A DNA stretch of 5,653 bases, from positions 1 to 5,653 of the forward strand of contig WRKB01000212.1 in NCBI GenBank assembly GCA_009778295.1, given 5' to 3'. This DNA is from Betaproteobacteria bacterium (GTDB lineage Bacteria; Desulfobacterota; Desulfovibrionia; Desulfovibrionales; Desulfovibrionaceae). A program made the translations under genes and the position numbers. Positions 1 through 4,878 of the stretch are shown piece after piece (the stretch's first letter is position 1; each line of letters opens with the position of its first letter). Below the pieces are notes generated by a model. It searched no databases. It was given only the letters and a program-made list of their open reading frames with translations, and was not told the DNA's origin.

Positions 1-1020
1 TTTATACCCTAGGGGCGGGTGCAGAGCGGATGCCTGGGTCAGTAAGGGCTGTGGCAGTCGCAGGCGATGGCACTCACCGCCAATCCGCAACAGGCGTGGT
101 AGATGCGTATCGCTGGCCATGCGCACGTCCTTGCCTAGTTCAAGCAAGGCGCAGCTTTTCGTTCCTTGTCCAGCGCAAGCATCCCAGAGTGGATCGGGCA
201 AATTTGTTGACAGTAGGGCATACAGCGAGAGCAGTGACGCTCCTCCCTGCCGGGAAAGCCTGCCTTCTCCCAGTAACATTGCGAGAGAACATTGTTTCTC
301 CAGACATGTACGCAGTTCCGGCGCTACGACAAAACAGGCAGGAGCGAGACGTTGCGCCCCGGCATCGTCAAGCTGTTGCGCTAGCTCCTCCCAATTTGTC
401 CGCTGTTGATTGACTCGAATCCCCGCAGCAGGACGAGAGGAACTTTTAGCCATCAGCCGAGCTGCCTTGTCCGGTCCATATCCGTCATGCCACAAACGGA
501 CAATCCAAAGCGGCAAAGAATGAAACAGGGCCTGGCGGGCCTGTTCGTCCTGTCCGGCGTTATGGTAATAGTCATAGTCACGCGGTGCGTCACCTTCGCG
601 GCAAATAGCGCGTAGACAGGCGTTTGCGACGCGAGCGAGCACTTGACCGTGTTTGCGCTTTACATTGCCCACCGCCCAATCAACAATGGCGTAGTCTGGC
701 ATGCTTTCCAGAAACAGTAGGCTATACACCGCCACGAGCAGTATACAGCGCATGCGCGTCGGCAATTTTTCAGGTACCTTGAGGAAGCGAGACAGCAGCC
801 ATAGCAGGCGAATTTCCATGCGCAGCACGCCATAACAAAGTTCAGAACACAAGGCCGTATCCATCGGATTACAAGTAGCGCGCGTTACTACTTCGTTCAG
901 TACAGCCTGAACAGGAGTCTGTGTTCCCTCAAGCCGCAGCAGAACCTGTACCGCCAGGTCGCGCGTGTCTTGCCGTTTTTGTATGGCATGTCGAACTGTA
1001 TTTGAGGAGGATTTATACAT
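1..1020 (-). CDS. rsmB: 16S rRNA (cytosine-C5) methyltransferase RsmB/Sun family, 3' end cut by window edge
   Basis: Reading the minus strand from ATG 1020-1018 gives 340 codons without a stop, running off position 1. Residues about 17-140 resemble the helical NusB-like RNA-binding domain found at the N-terminus of RsmB. Residues about 168-205 (LPLWIVRLWHDGYG ... GIRVN) match the linker that RsmB proteins use before the methyltransferase fold. Residues 280-288 (DACAGQGTK) are SAM-binding motif I, followed by acidic D304 in ASDTHLPRL. By family knowledge it methylates C967 of 16S rRNA. The catalytic cysteine motifs (IV and VI) would lie in the missing part; the family is usually about 430 residues, so roughly 90 are absent. 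The start is the only early ATG after an in-frame TAG, but no clear Shine-Dalgarno precedes it. It lies 57 bases after hldA and is probably co-transcribed. Family assignment is fairly sure; C967 specificity is inferred. Confidence 0.82.
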   Translation of the reverse strand, partial: MYKSSSNTVRHAIQKRQDTRDLAVQVLLRLEGTQTPVQAVLNEVVTRATCNPMDTALCSELCYGVLRMEIRLLWLLSRFLKVPEKLPTRMRCILLVAVYSLLFLESMPDYAIVDWAVGNVKRKHGQVLARVANACLRAICREGDAPRDYDYYHNAGQDEQARQALFHSLPLWIVRLWHDGYGPDKAARLMAKSSSRPAAGIRVNQQRTNWEELAQQLDDAGAQRLAPACFVVAPELRTCLEKQCSLAMLLGEGRLSRQGGASLLSLYALLSTNLPDPLWDACAGQGTKSCALLELGKDVRMASDTHLPRLLRIGGECHRLRLPQPLLTQASALHPPLGYK

Positions 1021-1077
1021 CAGAAAGTATACTGAATCGTGCGTTGGCAGCCAAAGGTGCGGCTATACAGGAACTTT

Positions 1078-2091
1078 CTACGCCCATTTCTCCAAGTCGG
1101 GTACAGGCCAGCTCATAACTGCGTCAACAAGTTCATCAGGCGTTGTTGTAGCTGTGCCGACTTTTGCAACAACTATCCCGGCTGCAAAGTTTGCAAGCAT
1201 GCATGCCGGAAGCAGGGGCATTCCTGCTGCCAAGCCCAAAGCAACGGTGCCGATAACGGTATCCCCAGCCCCACTGACGTCGAATACAGCCTGAGCGGAG
1301 GTAGGCATACGCCAAATTTCGCCTGTGGCTAAAAACAAGGCCATGCCCTGGGAACCAAGAGTAATAAGCAAATGTTGCACGTTACTGCGGTCCATAAGAC
1401 CACGGCCGGCAGTAATGATTTCGTCCTGGGAACGGGTGGTCAGATGTACGGCTTCGGCAGTTTCCTTCAGGTTAGGCGTCAGAAGAAACGCGCCCTGATA
1501 AAGGTGCATATGTTGCGGACGGGGATCCACGAGAACGAGGGGCGGACGCGACAGTGAAGCCAGAAGATCACGCAGGGCCTCCATAAAGGATAGACTGACA
1601 AGTCCTTTTCCGTAGTCGGAAAGAATAAGCGCCTCATGTTCTTCCGCCAAGGGGGCTAAATGGTCAAGAAGCAGGTTTTCTTCTTCCGGCTTGAGCGGAC
1701 AAGGATTTTCACGGTCAAGTCGCAACATCTGCTGGTTACGGGCCATTATTCTGGTTTTCAGGGTGGTCACCCTGCCGGCGCATAAAGGGACATGAGCATT
1801 GATGGCCTCTTGTTGAAAAATATTCTCCAGTATGTGCCCGGCTTCGTCATCCCCGGCAATACCTACAAGACTGGCCCTGCCGCCCAGGGCAGTCACGTTT
1901 CGCGCCACATTACCGGCGCCACCAAGATAACAATGTTCCTGCTCAACTTGGATGACCGGTACAGGTGCTTCAGGCGAAATACGCTCCGCATCCCCGAAAA
2001 GATACTGATCAAGCATGACATCCCCAACAATGAGCACACGCTTGTCGCGCAGACGGGCCGCCAGGTCGATGGTAAGCACCGAAGGTTTCAT
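1078..2091 (-). CDS. hldA: D-glycero-beta-D-manno-heptose-7-phosphate kinase (RfaE1/HldA, PfkB fold)
   Basis: This 337-residue cytoplasmic sugar kinase phosphorylates heptose-7-phosphate at C1, an early step towards the ADP-heptose used in the LPS inner core. Visible motifs: the N-terminal strand and substrate region VLIVGDVMLDQYLFG (19-33) and ERISPEAPVPV (36-46); the PfkB glycine motif GGAGNVARN (57-65); SDYGKG (158-163); TPNLKE (205-210); and the second PfkB signature DVSGAGDT (271-278), where D277 is the expected catalytic base. The length fits a kinase-only protein: the cytidylyltransferase half found in the bifunctional HldE of enterobacteria is absent, so a separate HldC/RfaE2 is expected elsewhere. 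Its ATG overlaps the parB stop in ATGA and has no good Shine-Dalgarno of its own, which points to translational coupling to parB. The stop is TAG at 1080-1078. Other PfkB substrates are possible, but the N-terminal motifs are typical of RfaE1. Confidence 0.93.
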   Translation of the reverse strand: MKPSVLTIDLAARLRDKRVLIVGDVMLDQYLFGDAERISPEAPVPVIQVEQEHCYLGGAGNVARNVTALGGRASLVGIAGDDEAGHILENIFQQEAINAHVPLCAGRVTTLKTRIMARNQQMLRLDRENPCPLKPEEENLLLDHLAPLAEEHEALILSDYGKGLVSLSFMEALRDLLASLSRPPLVLVDPRPQHMHLYQGAFLLTPNLKETAEAVHLTTRSQDEIITAGRGLMDRSNVQHLLITLGSQGMALFLATGEIWRMPTSAQAVFDVSGAGDTVIGTVALGLAAGMPLLPACMLANFAAGIVVAKVGTATTTPDELVDAVMSWPVPDLEKWA

Positions 2092-3101
2092 GCAGTGTCC
2101 GGGCGTTGGTCGTTTACCAGAAGTACTTTCTGCTCTTCAGCGGTGACTGTCGCTTCAATCCCCAAGCGCCTCAACAGGACAAAGAGTTCCTCCTGGTTTT
2201 GGTAACTGAGGCTGATGCGCCCACGCATTTCGGAGCCACTGATGCTGGCCCGGACGCATAGGTTCTGGCGCAATTGCTTTTGCATATTCTGTAAAAATGG
2301 CGATTTTGTCCTACGTTGGGGCTCTTGCTGCTCCGACATAGCGGATTGTGACTCAAACTGCTGTTCTTGTCCGGCGGAAGAGTTCCCATCTGCAACCTTC
2401 ATCCAGGGAAAGACACCCTTTTCTTTCCAAAAGGCCGCAGCGTATTCTGCATCCCGCACACTCAGCCTATCTTGAATGCAGTGCCGTAAAAGTTCAAACT
2501 GCGTAACCTGGCTTCCCAGGCTGAGTACGGCCCGCGCATGGCCTGCGCTGATGTGCCCTTTTTCCAGCATGTCTTGAGCTTCAGAACTAAGGTTCAGAAG
2601 GCGTAACGCATTGGCGACAGATGGACGGCTTTTGCCAAGCGTATTTGCCAGTTCATCCTGACTGAGGCCAAACTGTTCACGTAAGGTAGCCAAGGCACGT
2701 GCTTCCTCCATGGGATTGAGATCTTCACGCTGAAGATTTTCTATCAACGCGGCAGCCATGACTTCCATATCAGAAAGCTGGCGGACAAGCACGGGAATCT
2801 CTGTTAGACCGGCAAGACTTGCAGCACGCCAGCGGCGTTCGCCTGCAACAATTTCATACTTGGCGTTGCCAGCCGGACGTACTAACAAGGGCTGCACGAT
2901 GCCCTGGCTGCGAATGGAAGCAGCAAGTTCCTCCAACGCGTCCGTAGCGAAATGTTTGCGCGGTTGATTGGGATTGGGCACAAGAGACGCAAGAGGGACC
3001 ATGCTCAGGGCATTTTGTTGCTGAGTTTGTCCAGCGGCTTCATCGCTGTTGCCTAATAACGCCTCAAGACCTTTGCCCAGCACACGAGGGGTCATGCTCA
3101 T
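2088..3101 (-). CDS. parB: Chromosome-partitioning protein ParB (Spo0J), parS-binding CTPase
   Basis: The protein has 337 residues. ParB binds parS, loads as a CTP-dependent clamp, spreads along DNA and acts with ParA to segregate the replicated origin. In order: the N-terminal ParA-stimulating tail with RVLGKGLEALLG (6-17); the ParB/Srx-like CTPase domain with NPNQPRKHF (43-51), GIVQPLLVRP (67-76) and the GERRWRAA box (87-94); ALIENLQREDLNPMEEA (118-134); the helix-turn-helix LSQDELANTLGKSRPSVANALR (146-167); KGHISAGHARAV (181-192); a Q/S-rich linker (about 238-262); and a C-terminal dimerisation segment (about 264-331). The ATG at 3101-3099 was chosen because AGGAGG (3112-3107) sits 5 bases upstream. 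The frame stays open to 3542, but that part reads antisense through another gene and is unlike ParB. It ends in the ATGA overlap with hldA. parA lies upstream but is separated from it by an opposite-strand gene. Confidence 0.96.
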   Translation of the reverse strand: MSMTPRVLGKGLEALLGNSDEAAGQTQQQNALSMVPLASLVPNPNQPRKHFATDALEELAASIRSQGIVQPLLVRPAGNAKYEIVAGERRWRAASLAGLTEIPVLVRQLSDMEVMAAALIENLQREDLNPMEEARALATLREQFGLSQDELANTLGKSRPSVANALRLLNLSSEAQDMLEKGHISAGHARAVLSLGSQVTQFELLRHCIQDRLSVRDAEYAAAFWKEKGVFPWMKVADGNSSAGQEQQFESQSAMSEQQEPQRRTKSPFLQNMQKQLRQNLCVRASISGSEMRGRISLSYQNQEELFVLLRRLGIEATVTAEEQKVLLVNDQRPDTA

Positions 3102-3104
3102 TTT

Positions 3105-3112
3105 CTCCTCCT
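3105..3112 (-). promoter_or_regulatory. Strong ribosome binding site fixing the parB start
   Basis: Reading the minus strand, AGGAGGAG is followed by AAA and then ATG at 3101. This places the translation start here and argues against the long upstream extension of the same frame and against the second ATG two codons later. Confidence 0.85.
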
Positions 3113-3140
3113 TGACAAATATATGGGCTGCCTGCATTTT
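3112..3140 (+). promoter_or_regulatory. Possible promoter for the 132-residue gene (weak -10)
   Basis: A perfect TTGACA stands at 3112-3117 on the plus strand, with CATTTT 17 bases later at 3135-3140, which is only a half match to TATAAT. The -35 hexamer overlaps the complement of the parB ribosome binding site, so part of the match may be coincidence. If real, the two divergent promoters would overlap. Confidence 0.25.
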
Positions 3141-3167
3141 ATCGTAATAAAGACAGCACGCTGTCAG
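3138..3167 (-). promoter_or_regulatory. Candidate sigma-70-type promoter for parB-hldA-rsmB
   Basis: On the minus strand, CTGACA (3167-3162) and GATAAA (3143-3138) are separated by 18 bases, matching the -35 consensus at 5 of 6 positions and the -10 at 4 of 6. The predicted start point would leave a short leader ahead of the parB ribosome binding site. The match is moderate and there is no experimental support. Confidence 0.4.
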
Positions 3168-3169
3168 CG
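3152..3169. repeat. Two overlapping short palindromes in the divergent promoter region
   Basis: GACAGC-AC-GCTGTC (3152-3165, 6-base arms) overlaps CGCTG-T-CAGCG (3159-3169, 5-base arms). Both fall on the -35 and spacer of the candidate parB promoter and upstream of the plus-strand gene. This is where an operator would be expected, but the regulator is not identifiable from the sequence. Confidence 0.5.
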
Positions 3170-3188
3170 GCTTGTTACAAAAAAATCC

Positions 3189-3195
3189 AGGAGAG
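3189..3195 (+). promoter_or_regulatory. Ribosome binding site deciding the start of the 132-residue gene
   Basis: AGGAGAG is placed 5 bases (counted from AGGAG) before ATG 3199. It favours this start over the in-frame TTG at 3172, which has no such signal. Confidence 0.75.
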
Positions 3196-3198
3196 CCA

Positions 3199-3597
3199 AT
3201 GCGCGATCTCTTATACCTATACGATGGCGAGGGCACGCTGTGTTGTGTGCAACTTTCCCCTGAGCTTTGGGAGCGAGCCAAGCACCATGTCCTCAATGTA
3301 CTAGAGGTGCAACCTGCCGCCCAAGACTCTGAACCGCTTGATGATTGGGAGGAATTCAAGCAGTACTGGGATTTCAAGTATCCTTTCTGCGCTAATGTGG
3401 AATGTCTGCATTGCGGCACCCGTTGTGACGATTGGGAACATGACCCGGAGCATCTGTTTACATTGCGTACCGCCAGCCTTGGCGGACTGCTCGTTTTCCG
3501 CTGCACCGTCTGCGGTGCTAGTGTCCGCAAAAAACATTTCAAAGATCACATGGTTTTTGAAATGACCCCTGCCAGTGAACCTAAGTGCCACGCATGA
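3199..3597 (+). CDS. Unrecognised 132-residue protein with two CxxC pairs (zinc-ribbon-like)
   Basis: I do not recognise this family. The start is ATG 3199, preceded 5 bases away by AGGAG (3189-3193); a TTG in frame at 3172 is less likely. The protein is acidic in its first half, has no signal peptide or membrane segment, and is probably cytoplasmic. Residues 69-72 (CLHC) and 102-105 (CTVC) form two CxxC pairs about 30 residues apart, with extra cysteines at 64 and 76. The second pair is followed by GASVRKKHFKDH, rich in basic residues and histidine. The spacing suits a zinc ribbon built from two knuckles, possibly for nucleic-acid or protein binding; that is inference. It diverges from parB (97-base gap) and converges with parA (82-base gap). 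Good codon structure, a proper ribosome binding site and its fit between neighbours support a real gene. Confidence is high that it is coding, low on function. Confidence 0.85.
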   Translation: MRDLLYLYDGEGTLCCVQLSPELWERAKHHVLNVLEVQPAAQDSEPLDDWEEFKQYWDFKYPFCANVECLHCGTRCDDWEHDPEHLFTLRTASLGGLLVFRCTVCGASVRKKHFKDHMVFEMTPASEPKCHA

Positions 3598-3624
3598 TAC
3601 TTGCCTGCCGACGCCAAATCCTGC

Positions 3625-3661
3625 AAAAACGGATTCTGGGGATTTTACAGTCAGTCTCCGT
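3625..3661 (-). terminator. Weak candidate terminator downstream of parA
   Basis: On the minus strand, ACGGA (complement of 3661-3657) pairs with TCCGT (complement of 3633-3629), with an internal CTG/CAG pairing, and is followed by a run of five T including the last stem base (3629-3625). The outer stem is only 5 base pairs with a large, partly unpaired middle, so it would be a poor intrinsic terminator. It is the best candidate in the convergent gap 3598-3679. Confidence 0.3.
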
Positions 3662-3679
3662 AGCAAAAAAATACTTTTA

Positions 3680-4459
3680 CTATATTTCCCGGCGTGCTGG
3701 TTTGCGCAACACTACTTCCTTGGCAAGACCAAGATAGGCCTCCGCACCGCGCGACTTGATATCATAATGGATAATGGATTTACCATGGCTTGGAGCTTCT
3801 GATAGGCGAACATTCCTAGGAATGACCGTATCAAAAAGATGATCAGGAAAACATTTACGCACTTCGTTTTTCACATCGCGCGTCAAGTTGTTCCGCATAT
3901 CGTACATGGTTAATACCACGCCGAGCAGAGAAAGATGAGGGTTAAGGCGTCTTTTGATCTGTTCAAATGTATCAAGGAGTTTGACAATTCCTTCCAGCGC
4001 GAAAAATTCGCACTGCAGGGGAACAAGCAGTTCACGCGCTGCACATAGGGCGTTGAGAGTTAAAAGTCCTAGCGATGGCGGACAATCCAGCAGGATGTAT
4101 TCGAAGGATGAAGAAAGCGGCGTCAGCACATCTCGCAGATAAAATTCTCGTGCCATTTTATCGACCAATTCAAGTTCCACGGCTACAAGGTCAGTGGTCG
4201 AGGGCAAAATGGATAAATAGGCACTCGGAGTCTGCACAATCGCGTCAAAGGCATCCTCAGGCCTATATAGGGCGGTATACAAGCTGGCAGAAAGGGTTTC
4301 TTGTGCGATGCCAAGGCCACTGGTGGAATTGGCCTGTGGGTCACAGTCAACCAAAAGGACCCGTTTTTCCATAATCGAAAGCGAGGCTGCCAGATTGATG
4401 GCTGTCGTGGTTTTTCCTACGCCACCTTTCTGATTGGCGATAGCGATAATGCGTGCCAC
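3680..4459 (-). CDS. parA: Chromosome-partitioning ATPase ParA (Soj)
   Basis: This 259-residue deviant-Walker ATPase binds DNA non-specifically as an ATP dimer and is released by ParB, driving movement of the origin region. Seen in order: KGGVGKTT (11-18), the deviant Walker A with its signature lysine at 11; LVDCDPQANSTSGLG (36-50), the switch I region with D40; the Walker B segment ILLDCPPSLGLL (122-133); LTMYDMR (183-189); and RNVRLSEAPSHGKSI (215-229), a hallmark of chromosomal Soj/ParA. The length matches small chromosomal ParA proteins, which lack the N-terminal helix-turn-helix of plasmid type Ia ParA. The start is GTG at 4459-4457, with AAGGAG (4471-4466) 6 bases upstream; the frame is open further up, but that stretch is unlike ParA. 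A parS site lies just upstream. The stop is TAG at 3682-3680. Unusually, parB does not follow directly. Confidence 0.96.
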   Translation of the reverse strand: MARIIAIANQKGGVGKTTTAINLAASLSIMEKRVLLVDCDPQANSTSGLGIAQETLSASLYTALYRPEDAFDAIVQTPSAYLSILPSTTDLVAVELELVDKMAREFYLRDVLTPLSSSFEYILLDCPPSLGLLTLNALCAARELLVPLQCEFFALEGIVKLLDTFEQIKRRLNPHLSLLGVVLTMYDMRNNLTRDVKNEVRKCFPDHLFDTVIPRNVRLSEAPSHGKSIIHYDIKSRGAEAYLGLAKEVVLRKPARREI

Positions 4460-4481
4460 AATACACTCCTTGCCGTGTGGA

Positions 4482-4497
4482 TGTTTCACATGAAACA
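4482..4497. promoter_or_regulatory. parS: parS centromere site (ParB binding), one mismatch from a perfect palindrome
   Basis: TGTTTCACATGAAACA differs from the ideal palindrome TGTTTCACGTGAAACA at one central base and fits the widely conserved chromosomal parS consensus TGTTNCACGTGAAACA at all positions but that one. It lies 22 bases upstream of the parA GTG, between the candidate promoter and the ribosome binding site. ParB loading here would mark the origin-proximal region for segregation and could also affect parA transcription. Confidence 0.88.
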
Positions 4498-4511
4498 ACG
4501 TGTCGCTTACT

Positions 4512-4540
4512 ACACTACGTGATAGAATATGAGGGGTCAA
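4512..4540 (-). promoter_or_regulatory. Candidate parA promoter
   Basis: On the minus strand, TTGACC (4540-4535; 5 of 6 matches) is followed after 17 bases by TAGTGT (4517-4512; 3 of 6). The start point would fall near 4505, so the parS site would be inside the transcribed leader. The -10 is weak; the position is plausible. Confidence 0.35.
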
Positions 4541-4550
4541 GGCGGGATTC

Positions 4551-4579
4551 TTCGGAGAACGCATTATTGCTACTCCGAA
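4551..4579. repeat. Perfect 7-base inverted repeat upstream of parA
   Basis: TTCGGAG (4551-4557) and CTCCGAA (4573-4579) flank a 15-base spacer. It lies just upstream of the candidate parA -35. There is no T-run on either side, so it is not a typical terminator. It might be an operator for a dimeric regulator, or the remains of an older structure. Confidence 0.45.
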
Positions 4580-4806
4580 CACGTAATGACGTACCCTCGA
4601 AGCAAAATCACAGGAGGCAAGATGAGCTAAAAACCATGTATTGCGCTCGGTGTTATTTGAATGAAACATATAAAATATTTTTGCTCCCAGTGATAACCGA
4701 ACGAACATGGGAAAAAAGATGGCTGCTAAGAGAACCACAGAACAAGCAACATCGCTTCAAACGCAAAATACTTCAAGCAGGTGTTTTATTTGAGGAAGGT
4801 ACTTGA

Positions 4807-4826
4807 TGCAAGAAAAGTCTCTTGCA
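4807..4826 (+). repeat. Hairpin in the leader of the DsbA-like gene
   Basis: TGCAAGA (4807-4813) and TCTTGCA (4820-4826) form a perfect 7-base-pair stem with a 6-base loop. A second, smaller hairpin, CCTAA/TTAGG (4853-4857 and 4863-4867), ends just before the ribosome binding site. No T-run follows the first stem, so termination is not indicated; an RNA-stability or translation role is possible. Confidence 0.4.
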
Positions 4827-4869
4827 AAATCCAGCAAAAAAGCGGACAAACGCCTAACTCTTTTAGGTT

Positions 4870-4876
4870 GGAGGAG
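4870..4876 (+). promoter_or_regulatory. Ribosome binding site of the DsbA-like gene
   Basis: GGAGGAG lies immediately ahead of ATG 4879. The spacing is short (4 bases from GGAGG), but the complementarity is strong, and the following residues form a good signal sequence, which supports this start. Confidence 0.75.
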
Positions 4877-4878
4877 AT

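Larger units (their letters stand above)
4460..4878. other. Long intergenic region between divergent parA and the DsbA-like gene
   Basis: These 419 bases hold no gene that I can confidently call. On the left are the parA leader, parS and a candidate promoter. In the middle, AGGAGG (4612-4617) sits 4 bases before ATG AGC TAA (4622-4630), a ribosome binding site leading to a two-codon frame. A plus-strand frame from ATG 4636 to TGA 4806 codes for 56 residues with a CxxC near its start and a basic C-terminal half, but its ribosome binding site is too distant and I recognise no family. On the right are two small hairpins in the leader of the DsbA-like gene. The region may contain the remains of a decayed small gene. 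Confidence 0.5.

Noticed and set aside
1021..1077. Possible promoter or terminator between hldA and rsmB
   Set aside because: I found no convincing -35/-10 pair and no stem followed by T-run in these 57 bases, so read-through from hldA is the simpler reading.
30..1332. Several plus-strand open frames of 60-130 codons
   Set aside because: They are antisense to rsmB and hldA, have no ribosome binding sites worth noting, and the minus-strand readings show recognisable domains.
3102..3542. Upstream extension of the parB frame by 147 codons
   Set aside because: It reads antisense through the well-supported plus-strand gene, has a Ser/Cys-rich composition unlike ParB, and a strong ribosome binding site fixes the start at 3101.
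3301..3666. Minus-strand frame of 121 codons opposite the CxxC gene
   Set aside because: The plus-strand gene has the better ribosome binding site, organised CxxC pairs and sensible composition; the antisense frame has none of these.
4661..4668. Second possible parS
   Set aside because: Only the half-site ATGAAACA is present; the other arm does not match, and an 8-base match can occur by chance.
4460..4738. Upstream extension of the parA frame by 93 codons
   Set aside because: It is not similar to ParA, would run through the parS site, and the GTG at 4459 has a proper AAGGAG signal and gives the standard protein length.
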